Source of the DNA: Dipylidium caninum
Lineage: Eukaryota; Platyhelminthes; Cestoda; Cyclophyllidea; Dipylidiidae
DNA length: 64,000 nucleotides
NCBI GenBank assembly: GCA_017562135.1
Contig: QEYB01000368.1
Location: forward strand, 186,001-250,000
Direction: 5' to 3'
Of this stretch, positions 11,703-25,300 are shown piece by piece (position 1 is the stretch's first letter; the number at the start of each line of letters is the position of its first letter). The notes beneath the pieces are model-generated. The model had not been told where the DNA came from. It worked only from the letters and a program-made list of their open reading frames with translations, and did not search any database. Both the position numbers and the translations under genes were made by a program.

Positions 11703-14700
11703 TTATATTCCAGCGTGTGTCCATTTTTTCCATTCTGGCTTTAAGAAAGAAAACCCTAATTAGGCGGTTTACTTGACGATCTCCGACTCAAGCCCGCTGA
11801 ATTCGAACTTTCACATGCCTGTCTTCGGGAATCGTTCGTGAAAACGGACTGGCAGTCTTCGAAGAACAGAAGTGAAATTTTTACTATTTGAAGGCTGAAC
11901 CGGTGAAACGAGGTCACTCGCAGGTCACCTAGACATACTTATCAAAAGTCGCCGGATGTATGGTGCCTCCAGGAGGCTTCATCGTCCCTCTCGAGTGCCT
12001 CAAAGGCGGCAAAGTCATCCAGGCCAGGCAAACTAAAGTCCCCAATCCATTATGTGGCTCTTTTACTTTCCAGCTTGATTGAATAAATTACGTTTTTAAA
12101 AAGATACTCCGGGCCTATACATCACTTAGACGTTATTCATTGGGATCAACTGTTCCCTTTCTCTGTGGCTCAATAATGTGCTGAAGCTGGAATGTAGCAA
12201 TTTGTGGCTGAAACGTCTTCCTACGTGTAAGTGCTACTTCCTTCTCAAAAGCCACTCCATTACTAGGCTGATAGCCATGTTTTGGGGATGGAAGCTCTTC
12301 ACCCCGATGCAATTACCCTCTCTGAGGTAGTCTAACACCCATTAAATCGCGGCATGAGAGTAGTTGATGTATGATGAAGGGCCAGGTTAGGAGTGAAGGA
12401 CATCTCCCGTAAAAAGAGTTTATGCTTAGAAGGTTTAAAGGAAAGAGCATTCGGTTCGGCACTGGGCGTTCAAATTGTTCTCCATTAACAGTGAACAGTG
12501 GCTTAATTGCCTGTCATAAACTTCGGCGTCAAAATCGCCCCTGCCCATAAACTGGGACTCAAGGTACTTCTCTCATACATGCACATTTTCGAGCGCTCCT
12601 ACCTGAGCGTATTTGAAGAAAAGCATGCCACTGGAGACAGACATCCAGACATTCCTGGGGAAACTGTAGGTATTATTATGGTGAGTCCCTTCAAATAGGG
12701 CAGAAATCGTAAAAACCGAGCACAAAATGCGAAATCATGAAATAGCGGCTTAGGAAGCAAAGGAGAGATTAATTGAGAAACGCCACGTACCTCCTATAGG
12801 GGGTAATTCCAAAATAATTACTCAGAAAGCGGTGATATTCGGAGTGGATCTGTTGGTGTGTACGATTGCGTCGCTTTGATAAGGGGATGGCCTGTTGCGG
12901 TTTCAGCGTGACATAGCCAATCGCGGGACTGTGACGCATTCCCGAACGGTGATTGGCCAAGCTTATTAAAGCGCTTTCTTCAACGGCGTGTTTTGGCGGC
13001 CTCGTCACTAAGCTGCTCGCACTTGTCCATCAAGAACGGTGGTGTTTGCCTGTATCAACTCTCCCTTAAGAAACTTATTGGCTGGTTTTCGAATCGTGTG
13101 GACAAGAACATGCCTTTTCCTTACTTCATACCTGAAGGGGTTTATGTTGGCCACTTATACTTACAGAAGAATTATTAGTTACCCTCAGTTTCAAATGGAT
13201 GCTCAAGGTTGCCTCATTGCTTAATCACTGATTTTCTAGACGCTCTCTTATTGCCTGGATACTAGAGTTCTCCCGAAAGTTGTGGATACAGGCAACGAAG
13301 GAATGTGGCACAGGCCTCCGGATTAATGACCGTTGCAGTAGCTCCAGTGTTTAAACATATAATAATATTGTGTGACTACATGAATGTGTTTTATTCAGAT
13401 GTTATTGCCTTCCGTTTACGACACTCCAGTGCCGCAACAAGTTACTCTTAAGGGTTGACTTATATTTGGCAAAACCGTGGGAAGTAAATGGGTGTAGTTA
13501 AATTTCGCAAAATAAATTTGACAATTATTATATTTTTGCCCCGAAAATCACTCCTTCGCACAAAAGCAAAGTCACCGTGTTGTCCGTCTTGTACCCAGAC
13601 GCCTCGGTGCCGAGCATTCACTGCCGAAAACCAAACCGCATGAGACGGCAGCCCCACCTCAGGGAGTTGGGACGCGCCATCGCGTTGAATGTCCTCCAAG
13701 AGTCTTTCATTCGGGCCTGAGTTTGAGGTTGGATTCGCGGCCAGAGCTCACGAATCCAGTCAGGAGCATATTTTTTCGAGAAAAGTTCCCCTCAAAGGAG
13801 TTTTGCGTCGAAAGCAAGATTCGCGCTGAACGTCGATTTCTGAGTTCGGGTAAAATTGTTGCGGATATTTAATTTTAAATGGTGAAAAGGGGAGATCTGC
13901 CTATAATTCAATGGTCATCCGAACCTCCTTGAAATATCTTGCCGCCTTTAGACTGCACAGGCGAGCGAAGATGCTGCGGTTTTACTTTTCTCCTACAAAT
14001 TGCTCTGCTTTATGACTGTGTCCGTCAATAAAAAATGTGTTGCAGCTCATTTGCAGGGTGGCGCGACGATTTGGTCGCACTTAAGGGCTCCGGTCTACGA
14101 CGGGGCTTGGTCGGGAAGTGGAGGTGCCAGTCTGCCCATGGGCCTGATCGCGTTGCGCTGGGTTGCACAACTAATGCCCCAATTGCTAACCGGGGAGAAG
14201 GCTCGAGAGTGCTCTTCAATGCGGCATCAAGACTTTTACTCTTCCGCCCGCAGCAATTCTCAAAATGGAGGCAGTTATTTGCTCCCGAGGTTCAGTCTAG
14301 CGCCCCACTGCCCTCCCAAGGCCTGTGAGGCACCCCAGGGCTAAAGTCGCCCGCCCACTCTGGCGCCTGCGACCTCGTCCACTCTGCGGTCTTTTAAGCA
14401 CGCTGGCTGGACAGTGTTCAAGGAAAGCCCCTCACTTTATTTGTTCCTGCCTTGATCGAACCGACACGGGAGGTGCATCGAGTTAGCGGCCTGAGATCAA
14501 CAACGAAATCTTGTTTCCCCTCCTACGCTATTCCAAGTGGTCCTATCCCCAAGTAGGCAGGTCTTGCCTATTCTCCCAAAGCTAAAGTACACAAAACTCA
14601 CTTCGCGGAAAGATGGCTCTCTAAAAGGTGGGCAAAATGCCGCTGCCCCTCTAACCACTCCACGGAATAAGGAGGCCATTTTGTTGACACTTCGCTCAAA

Positions 14701-17700
14701 ATGCCTCGCGGTTTTGTGAACTGAGTGCTTATGTGGGCAGACAACTTCGAGCTGAGGGGTACCAAATTCTTGCGAGACTCACTTCATTTTTTAGATCAAA
14801 TAAGTGCTCTGAACTCCTTTGATAGTTTAAAATGTTTCAAGCGCAGGCGGAAAACTGTCGCAAATGTGAGCCTCGGCAGAGCTGGTGGATGGGCGGCTGG
14901 TGGGCTGGTGGTGCGCCATTAATGTTGCCGGCGCGGCTATGAGGTCTGAGCATTTCCCGCTGCCTCACTTGGCACTTTGTAAATCAGATAAGCCTCGGGG
15001 AAACGGCCTGGCGCTATCGACTTCTTGTGCGGCGAAGCGGTGGGTGCTTGTCTTCCAACACCTCCGCGCTACGACTTCCACGTAATTTCTTACCACGCCA
15101 GTTTGACAAGGAGCGGCGGTCTAAGCGCCCAAGCAGCGTGCTGTCGCGAAATCGCATGCTTAAACCGCCGTTAGGAAAATCTCCTCATTGAGAGCGAAAC
15201 TCTTGGCCAGCGGCTCAAAAGTAAGGCAGGTGACAATATGCTTTTGGTCGAAATTTCTCCGAACCTGTCTGATCAGAAAAGCCCTTAAGAGTGGCTCAAG
15301 ATGTCCCGAGGAAGTTGAACCTCATTGCTTTTAACTCTGCTACGACTGTCTTCCCCCACTCATCTCGATGCCGCTCGGCCTGTTGAGAAGCTCGGTTGTG
15401 TGGCGCATCAAGCGTAAATCGTCTTTCCGCATCAAAATGGGATTTGGTTGGAGGAAAGCCTCATCCTGCGATCGGTGAGGTTCGTGTTTTTTACGGAGAG
15501 CTGTGTAAGCGATAACCCGCCCCACTTTACCTAAGATTAGGTGAATTCGCCGCTAAGCGCCTCCTTGTCCCGTTCCAAAGTTCAAACCCAATGTCTTTGG
15601 CAGGATGGTATTTGGCAAATAATGGAACTGGAAAGACGTTTTGCCAGAAATTGGCACAAAGCAACGCATCCGCAGTTCTTTAAATTATATACAAACCTTA
15701 CCGGAAGTTGTGGTACGTCCTATTTGGTCCTCACACCTCGTAATTTGCGAACTCCGAGCCTTCAGATTCTGCGGCCTCAAATCATCGTCTCCCTTCCACT
15801 GCCACGTTGATGCTCCCTTCCCCAAGCCGCACTCTCACCGTCGTGCACGTGTCGCTACTGCTTGTCTGCCCGTCGCACCTTCTGCCGCCATCAGGTCCTG
15901 GATGACAGTGTAAGGACGCGGTAGACATTTTCGTCTCTGAGCCGTCGCGATATTTGTCTGTCGGTACTTTGAGCAGCGGTTTCAGTGGAAATATCCTGAG
16001 CGCTGAGTCCCTCATAAACGTTAACTTACGAGAGAATTCATTACAGTGTCGGAGGGATTTTGTTTGTACATAAGCGGTTCAGCTCATCTTGGGTGCTTCC
16101 CGTGTGACGTTGGAAGAGAAGAATTCGGTGGAAAGCGAGGCGCCGTCTCGAGCCCCTGTGAATCGCAAACGGGCGGCGAGAGGAGCCATCTCCTTGGTCG
16201 CACAGTCCTCACTCGTACGGTCATATCGAAATTAGTAGACTGAGGCTTTATCCTCCCACTAACTCAGTCCGCGTACGGCTGAAAAACGTGTATTTTACTC
16301 ATTGGAACCTGAACATTTGGAGGCCTCGACGTTGCGTCGGGTTTCCTAATGACACAGGGCTCGGAGTTCGACGTGAGCCGCAAATGCGAGAGGAAAGACG
16401 GCCACGGTACTGCTAAAAGACATATTCGCCCGTCCAACACTCAAATCCGTCTGATGGACTGCTTGTTCCGGACAGCCTCAAGGAGCGGATGTCTTGGGCG
16501 GCTGGAGTCTGGCGAGTTGACTCGTCTGTCCATCCTCGCAAAATCCATCCACTTGCCAAGCTGCGCTTCACCTCGTCGGGGATAGAAACTTGCTCAACTA
16601 CTCTTTAATTAATTTGCATCTCCCCATTTTTTCCTCTGGGCCACCGTGAATCAAACCTTAGTGCGCGAAATTAATAGTCTTAGGCCAATGTTTAGGGCAA
16701 TAAGAGGTGTCTCCCCTGTGCTATGCGGAAAAAAGCCTTTCGGCAAGTTTAGCTCCTTCCAAGAGAACTCACTTTAGGCGAAATATCGCCTTAAAGCATG
16801 TCAGCGTGGGGCACCGGCGCGTGTGCCGCCGAGAGGGCGAACTGAACATGCCCGTAGGCGCCTGCAAGCTCCGGTCATTTGTCAATGGAACTTCCACCAA
16901 CTCTGCCAGCTAAATATGTGAGGCAGTAGTTTTTCACACCACTGCTGCACTAAACAGCAAACTTCAATCTTTCCTAGTTTTAAGTTCTAACAACACTTCC
17001 TTCGGTTAATGTATACTCCCGGCACGTGCAAAGTGCGCTTCTCGTGGTTCAGAGAAGATTGCAATGCAGAGAAGAATGAACCCTCTTCGCTTATGACAAC
17101 ATGTGGAGTGGAGGCACACCCGAAGATTCAAACTGCTCCTCCACAAGCTACCCCACCAAGGCACACTTTGGGGAGTTGTTCGAACCAAGTTCGCGTAATA
17201 AGGCAGGCAGATGCCTTAATGTTGACGACACCGACTCCACTTCTGAAAAACGGTTAATAAGCCAAGCGGTCAACGAGCTCATTCGCCGCATTTTCAGAGT
17301 GCTGTTCCACCTCTGTCCGTTCCCATCATTTGCCTCTTGACAAACACGTCACCCAGCGGAATTTGTGTTTCACTCGAGCACAATTTGCTTCGACGAATGC
17401 AGCCCAACAGAAGAAGGCACCTCCTCGGGGGGGGGGGGGGGTCAAGGTGTCGCACCGCACCGCACCGCATCGTGTCACGACATCTCTTAGCTTCATTTGA
17501 AAACGACACAGTCCCTATCGCTGGACCGACTGTAGCCCAGCATGAGAAATAGTCCTGCCTCGCGCTTCTCCTATGATTGTTCTATGTCAAAGTCATTTAG
17601 TTGTCTATTTGGCATAGCCCTGACTACTATGGTGACAAAAGCGTCACCTCCCTTTTCGCAGACCCACAAACAAGGATGACAAGCCGACCTGACACGCTCT

Positions 17701-17813
17701 ATAAGCCTAATCTTAGAAATCAAAAAGAAGCCCAAAAGTTGGGATGAGAACACCCATAGGTAAAAAAATCACGGTTGGTCGAGAAGTTTAGCTGGCGTTG
17801 CAGCCACTGCGGA
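11703..17813. other. GC-rich intergenic spacer, no supported gene
   Basis: About 6.1 kb lies between the adhesion gene's start codon (minus strand) and the stop of the GCC1-like gene. The open frames here are short, overlap on both strands and are rich in Arg, Ser and Cys, as expected of non-coding GC-rich DNA. No splice-consistent chain of exons or known domain could be read. The part just above 11703 should hold the promoter of the adhesion gene. A poly-G run and a small CGCAC repeat occur near 17.4 kb. Confidence 0.6.
17427..17471. repeat. 15-nt poly-G run followed by CGCAC pentamer repeat
   Basis: Fifteen consecutive G residues (17427-17441) are followed after about 12 nt by roughly four tandem CGCAC units. 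It is low-complexity DNA and a possible G-quadruplex or replication-slippage site. Run length in assemblies is often unreliable. Confidence 0.8.
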
Positions 17814-20800
17814 CTAAGTAATGATTCCACCGATAAGTGCGTTTTCCTCCTCGGGGGAGAAGCGAAGCGCCATGACCAGAGCTTTCAGCACAGTCATTCT
17901 GGAGGAGAACGAGGACGTGTTAAAGGAGGAAAGAAGGTTGAAAACGATGTTCTTGACGTAGGTCAAATTGACATCCATTGCAGTGGAGGCAGAAGAGGAA
18001 GAAGCAAGTGAGTCTGCGGCTGCCCCATTTGCAGTCCTGGCGACTTGAAGAGCCGTTTCCCGTTCTTCACGTATCTGCGACTCCAACACCTCTACACGTT
18101 GCTCCAACTCCCGCTTGCTGTTGCGAAGTTTCCTCACCTCCAGCATCCTGGAAGACGAGGAGCGATTCATTCCTGACAGAAGGCTGCAAATGACGTGTAA
18201 CAGCCCCCTTCCCCTTCTCCCTTCACATTTTATCAATAAGAGGAGACAACAGAACATCCTACGGTTTAAAAGAAACACAACCCCCAACTTGGTCCCCGAC
18301 CTAAGGACTTTTTCACACAATTTAGAGCAATCTGAGTCCATTGCACACAGCGACGGGGTTGATTCGAAGATCTCCACTGGACAATGCACAAACTGCAACC
18401 TTTGAAATGGATTGTCTTTCTTCAGAGGTCTGCCCGCTTGCTCACGAAACTGGCAGCAACGCAGTAAGGACGATTCCTGCATAATAACAGCATCAACATG
18501 CATAATTCACTGCTCTAAAGGTATTCGCCTACACAAATATGGCCTTTTCCAGCTCCCTCCCCTTTCCCTTCCTTCTCCTCCTCCTTCTCCCCCACACTGC
18601 GAAAGCTAGAAGAGCTTAAAATAGGCAAAGTGCCACAAAAAACCGCATCTTCGATATTGTGGACATAGAGACGAACGCGATATGACAAAATTGTCAGTCA
18701 CATGCGTTGAAATCAACCAAAGTGGCGAGTCAAAAGATCTAACAGCTATGTCCGACAAGCCAAATAAACTATACTAAGCGCATAATCCAGGCTGCAAGTG
18801 ACCATACTCGTCGGCGCAGTGCAGCGGGAAAGGAGAATTTAGGAAGAAAGGCAAAGTGACCGAAACCATCACCGTCATAAAGTACCCCAATTACTTATGA
18901 GGGCATCCAAGTTAATTCGATTGACACAGACCCCAAGACAGGGCTCGATTTAATTCCGTACCTATTTACTCTTCCTAGCCAAAACAAGAAGGATAGGTAA
19001 TTGGTGCAGGATAAGTAGAGAATCAACACCAATATGAAACCAGGCTAGTAGGAGTTTCCTATCCACATGGACTGCTTTCGCTTGCCCAGATCTGTTTCTT
19101 ATTGTGAGGGATATATGAGAAAAAGAGAACTCACAGTCGTCCATGGCGTTCAGCACAGTGCATTAGGCCGCAATGAGAGGCCGATAAGTCGTTAGGGGAA
19201 CAGACCTCTTCCGCCTCTGATCCCACTGCTGACGGGTTATTGAGGAGAGCGGTGGGGAGACCAAAGGGAGCGGCAGCAGACCCATAGCGGATGGGCAAAA
19301 GGGCAGTGCGCAACTCCGAGATTTCTTCCTCCTTCTCCTTAAGGAGACTCAGCATTTGCTCTCGGTAACGACTTGCCTCCGATTCTATCCTCGCCAATTG
19401 GCCCTCCTGACGCGCCACTGCCTCCGCCAAGCGCTCTGCAGCCTCGTCCTCGACCGCTGCAACACCAACCAAATTGTACTACCTGCGATCCGAGGTATAT
19501 TCTCAAAAGGCGCAAATACCCTGCCTACTTCTTCAACAAATTACATTCACAACAAGAGACTGAAAAACTACGCGGAGCATCCAACACTCAAAAATCTATT
19601 AGCGACAAAAGTAGCTCCGGAATTAAATTACTAACAATGAGAGGCATTTCGAGATTTGACAGGAAAAATCATATCACCTGTAAGGATTTAGGGGTCAAGC
19701 GATATGAAAGACAGCCTAATTAAGCGAACGTGAAAGCGATCACCTATCAAAACTGAAATTGAAAACAGGGCCAATGAGAGGACTCGAAAATTTAGTTTAC
19801 ACATTTTGAAAAGTTGAGTTGCACAAAACATCCCAAAAGAAGGTGTCCACAGCAAGCGAACGGGAAATGTACCTGCCAGTTTAGAATGCATCGACTTCTT
19901 CATTGACTCCAGTTCAAGAAGAGTCGTGAGGTTTTGCTTTCGTAATATCTTAATATGACTCTGGGCTTCCTGAAGTTGAAGTTCTACGCTGTGTTTGTCC
20001 GCAACCTCGCTACCATCATCCAAAGGGAAGGATTCTTTAGGCGATTTCTCCGCCTATACATTTTGGTAAGTATGGCATGTGTAGTCGAAAAAAGTCAAGA
20101 CATCGTGAGTCAGAAAAGTTACCCGTGAATGCAGAGATGGAGACGTCTTTGCGGCATCTCGGAGTGACATAAGACGCAGTTTAGACACCTCAAGTTCTTG
20201 TTGGAGACCATTCCTTTCCCTCTCGCATGCTTCGACCAATTCAATAGAAACAAGGGATTTCAAATCAAGTCGATGTCTAAGTTGTTTTTCCAGACATGAT
20301 TTCTGGAGCGGAGTGATCTCGATGATAGCCTTCCAAATGTGACACATGAAATCGAAAAGGTCATTGACTCGGGACGCCTCGGATTCGTTTTTCCTGCAGT
20401 CGACTAGTGTTGAAATAATATCGTCTATGGTTGTTTTGCTGAGCATAGCCTGTATTGATAAAAAGGATATTGTGCGTGTCACCTCATCACGGAAATGACA
20501 GTGTCTTAGAGGTGAGTAACAATTTGACCGCGGGGCTTGTACAACGTGACAACTAGGAAATAGTTCGTCTAGTTGCAATTTAAAAAAAAGGCAAAAAGAT
20601 CGGCTTAGTTGTATTTGCAGAGTATATTCAAATAAGAAGCCTGATTCATCAAGTACTTAAATTTGCATAATGAACTAGCTTCGCTGAGAAATACGATCAT
20701 ATCAGCGACTGCAGTCTATCAGACAAAGGTCTTCGAAACTACCTCGAAGTCCTGAGATCATTTACAAAAAGTAATATGAAAGAAGGCCAAAGGAATTCCA

Positions 20801-21710
20801 ATGAAGGACGACTATAAGGTAGTCTGAAATCAAAATAGGTCATTCACCTGAGAAACATCTTTGTTCTGTTGGACTGCTTTACCAGAACGCAGTTGGTCGA
20901 TCGTTTCAGTATCAGTCTGGTGGATTTCTTGGTATGTTTTAAGAGTGGAAATGATTTCGGATATTCGCGTCTAAAATTATGAATTAATTTAGACAATGAT
21001 ATATCCCATCTACTCAAAAACCAAAAGTAGAAAAGAAACCTCATAATGGAGAGTAGAAGCTTCGTGCTGCTCTTGTGCTTCGGAAAGGGCATCTTGTAAG
21101 CCCTTGGAGTTTCTTTTTTCAACATCAAGTTCTTCCAGAAGTTGGTCGACTCGTCTTTTTAAAAAAGTTATCTTTCTTGCTTCTTTTTGATATTCCTCTC
21201 TTTCAAGGACCTAAACCAAAGTGTGCATTGATACATGAAGAAATCGACTTAAAAAAATATGAACGACAGATCTTACTAGTTTATTTATCGTACCATTCAT
21301 GTCAGCGTTCTTAGCGCATTGTTCCTCAAAAGCTTTAGTTTTTTGTCCCAGTTGCTCAAGCAATCGAAACTCCTAAGATACAAGAACAGCACAACTAAAA
21401 TTTGGGAAGTCTGGGATTTTGATTTATAAAGTTGATGTGTCATAAGAACAAAGATAGGGCCATAAACCAAGGAAAGAAAAAACAAAAGGGAGGCGAATGA
21501 TAAAGCGATTCTCATCGCCTTGGACGGGAAAATGTTTACCTGAAGTTCCGTTGTCGCTAAACGTTGTTTCAGTGACTCGGCCTCGGTTTGTAACTTTTTA
21601 TAAGCATTTATGGTATCTAGAAAGGCGATAATGAATAATAAATGGATACCTCGCAATTTAATTTCATAGCGTTGAAGTTTATCTGATTGTTCTTGAAACC
21701 GGTGCTCCAT
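17814..21710 (-). CDS. GCC1: GRIP and coiled-coil domain protein 1-like golgin
   Basis: Golgin tethering protein: in this family the C-terminal GRIP domain binds Arl1-GTP at the trans-Golgi, and the coiled coil captures vesicles. Nine exons with matching phases: 21650-21710, 21540-21616, 21277-21372, 21040-21210, 20848-20970, 20123-20449, 19873-20053, 19135-19456 and 17814-18147; 563 residues. The N-terminal block (YEIKLRDTINAYKKL) resembles the GCC1 start. The body is heptad-rich, Glu/Lys/Gln-rich coiled coil. The last exon gives MLEVRKLRNSKRELEQRVEV and then the GRIP core NLTYVKNIVFNLLSS...RFSPEEENAL. The family motif YLKN is YVKN here. Human GCC1 is longer (775 residues). A CTAACTAG acceptor-like sequence sits directly before the ATG, so either an upstream exon or a trans-splice site is possible. 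GCC2 or another golgin cannot be excluded, but the block just before the GRIP domain favours GCC1. Confidence 0.8.
18548..18594. repeat. Polypyrimidine tract in GCC1-like intron
   Basis: A CT-rich tract on the plus strand (purine-rich on the coding strand) lies between the last two exons of the GCC1-like gene. It is on the wrong strand to act as this gene's acceptor tract. Simple low-complexity sequence. Confidence 0.7.
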
Positions 21711-24700
21711 TCTAGTTAGTCCAAATGAGGGAATTGTTTACTAAAGGAAAGCGAAGAATAATAAAGCTTGGCACGGAGGCAGATATAAAAGTCGGACAAT
21801 AAGACGACTTTATATGGTCTTCGCATCATTTAATGTCAAAGACATTACCAAAACCAAGACGACCACAGAATACCAATAAAAAGGCAAAAAACATAGGGAA
21901 GGAACTATTAACGGTGGACTCCAAGTATTGCAATTTTGATATTAGACCACCACATATCTTTCGAATGTATAAAATTCTCTGCACAAGAAGCAATGCCCAC
22001 GAGGCACTACTTCGACAAAGTTACTATTAAAGATCATCCTTACTGCTCAAGCGACTTAGAAGAAAACAAACATAGAACACTAAAATTGCGCAAGTTGTTT
22101 ATATTTTTTGCAGATAACAAGTATTGGACCATACGTGCAGACAAAGTTTAAGGTTCTATGCATTTGTGATAATTCCACCCTGAATGTAAAGTTCAAGGAC
22201 AGATCATAATAAAATCTACTTTAGTGATGAGCCTGTACTGCATTCTACCGCACTGGGAACTCCCAAGCAATCTCAATATTTTCAAATGGCGCGGAAAATT
22301 CTCAAGGACCTCTCGGCCTTCCGCAGAATTTGGTCTCATAATAAAAAATTATCATCCATTAAGTCGCATAAATAAAGAATAATGATGTAAGTTACAGGCA
22401 TTTATGTATATCATTGGGTTTTGCTACCAACACGAGGATCATTTCTTCTGCCGTGAAGAGAGAACCCCTGAAAAAGTAAACGTATAATCATCACTTCTTG
22501 ACGATTTCACGTCTGTCCATTTCCCTAGCTAAATATACTCTGTGTGTCGTCTATTCTTCGTTGTTATCATGACTCCTGAATCTTAATTTTGCCAAACTAT
22601 CTTGGTTAGAATTGTCCACGTCGCCCCATAAGGTATTTATCCATTTTTCCTGTGGTGGATGAATCATAACGTTAAGGCGTCAAGGAAAAGCCGGCTTGCC
22701 ATTCATGGCACCAACTAATTAGTCGTTATAAATCAATCGTTGACGGAATTGAATTAATAGCCCGCTTGCGTTTATCGACATATGAGTTTTTGTTACCCTT
22801 ATAAATCCCCTCTGCAAAGGTTTTGTCTTCATTAATTTAAAAAAAGGTTGGCGGACCAGTTATTAGAACCGTTAGCTTTAGTCAGATTTTATGTTGTCAA
22901 TGGCTGTAATTACACATCTCTCAGTCATTTCGATGATTTGAAAAAAAGGGTACATGACGCTAACGACTGTTAAGCCACGCCGTCCTACTTTTTCCATCTC
23001 CTACTAAATCAACTAATCTATTATTTTACAAAACCTCCAATAGTATAAAAGAGACCGTCTGCTAGAATTATCTCTTTGAATGGCCCTTCTTTGACCCGTA
23101 ATCAACATTCGCAAACTAAGTACCCTGCTACTTTAAGTCAATGGAAGTTTTTCACTTAAGCGGTCGATGCACAGTGGTGATTTGCATTCGTTACCACATA
23201 CAAATGTGGAGGAGTTAAAGAATTTTTGCTTATCGTAAGATATGCTGTTTGAACCAGCCATGTGCTCCCCAACCGGAAATTCGCGAACAACCCAGCCTGC
23301 GGTGTGCTTCTACCTGCATACACTAAGCGTACTCCCATGAATGTAATTGATAAATTTTACTTTATGTGTACACAAGCAACTCATTTAGTCATAGTTCTGT
23401 GAAAATGTCGGAAGTTTTATCTGAATGAACGAACAGAAATTTCTTAATGCCTTTTTTTAATTTTCGAAATGTACTTTGGCAATACATTTAGCATTTGCCT
23501 CATAGGGGCACTTCCCAACTGGCATGATGTCGACTTAATTTTGGGAAAGACTTTATTGTATTTTTTGAGACTTCTTTGCAACAGCAGTGGAGTCAATGCA
23601 TTTACGTTACCCAATATGCTCGTTACAAGTGGGTGCACTATACAACCTTGTATGGTGAGGACTAACCGCCGAATCTCCTTAAGGTGAGCTCTCTCTGTGG
23701 TCGAGTGACAGTGAAGCAGCGTTGGAAACGATAGTTAGGAGAAAAGACTTGATTATACTCAAATATCTATCATAGAAGTGGGGAGAACTCAGTTGTGAAT
23801 CTTGAATGCTTACCTCCATCTACCGCCATGCGAACATTCATGTTAATCAGTCAACATTTTACGTTAACATCGAAGTTAATATGATTTAAAGGCTAGAATT
23901 AGAACCCATCCTCTACTTGGCTTCCTTGAATCGTTGACTAAGAAATATCGATGAATCTCATGGTATTTGAAATTGGATTAAATTGACTAAAAGTGAATCA
24001 GTTGAGCTTCGTCTAATTTAAATTCTTTTGCACTGGCATCTGCTCAGGGGTACGCTAAAAATGGCTCACAAAAATGCTAGTTTTCAGAGACAGCTTACGC
24101 CCGACCACTTCAAACTCGAACATTGATATTGGAGGAAGAGAATTGATAAAGCCACCGGAACAGCAAGTGTGATTTGTATGAGGTCTGGCAAGATTCATGC
24201 AATCAAAACGGGGTTGTAGAAAAGTAAACTTACTCAACAACCGGATTTTCAAATGTATAAATGTTCGTCATAGATGACGTTTGAAGCCACATAACACTCA
24301 GAATTTTAAAAATGGCTCCCAAGCCCTTACGTAACGTGTAGGGTGAGCGGCAGGTTCCAGAATTTTCATCAATAGTCGCGTAAGATAAGATCTATTAGAG
24401 TACCATGCAATTTCTGGCAAAATGCGGAAATGCTTCCCAACCACAACCGATCTGACCGGACGTGTAGATTAACGTCCACCCCTTACCTAAAACGGGCTTC
24501 AAAGTTAGAATACGTGCTCAACAAGAGAACAACTGTCGTTAAAGGAGCAGTTTACCGTTACCCGAATTTCTTCAACATGAAAAGCATTACTCCAAAAACG
24601 TTCACAAGATGGATACCGAAGCCTATCCTAAACACGTCCAAACACCTGTCAAAATAGATCTAATTCACCCCTGATAAAAAACAACGCCGTCTATACTCGT

Positions 24701-25300
24701 ATATACTGACTACCTCTGTAATTTTCGCAATTTAGCAAAGATACGAGGCTTTTATCAAACGCATTCTTCAGTCATTTAAGGATGTATATGAGTATCTTAT
24801 GCCTAAAACCGCTTCGAAAGGAGTGACAATTCATGTTGATACAAAAATGCGCCCATTTGCAATAGTGTAGCAAATCAGCCCCGACATGGGAGTGAGCAGA
24901 AGTGGGACAGCAATTATAATAATGCAGACTGTTATACTCTACGCCATCTACTCATCAGAAGAACGCAGAGTTAAACGAGGACCAAATCGTAGATTGATCA
25001 GTAAGAAGAAACAAGGGGATTTCAAGTCCTTGAAGCCTACCGACCTAATTTGTTTAATAACCTGATTTTACCGACCCAGAGTAATAATGTCTAACTAAAT
25101 ATAAAAACGTGGTTTCCCCCGTTTAATAAACCGAAAAACAAGGGAGAACATGGGAACTGAATAACTAGTCCTGGGTGTGGATGAAGGCGTACAAATGATA
25201 TAAAAGCTTACTAACCGTGAGTAAACGTGTCAAATTCGTGGGATATGAGATGTACATGCATAAATCAGACGTTATAAAGCATAAGAACCCGATAAAGCAT
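21711..25300. other. AT-rich intergenic spacer, no supported gene
   Basis: About 3.6 kb lies between the GCC1-like start and the stop of the CDCA3-like gene; both genes are on the minus strand. Only short open frames without domain character occur on either strand. The segment just above 21711 should hold the GCC1-like promoter. Nothing else is recognisable. Confidence 0.6.

Noticed and set aside
23469..24657. Short plus-strand frames in the GCC1/CDCA3-like spacer
   Set aside because: No domain, no consistent splice sites, similar frames on the other strand.
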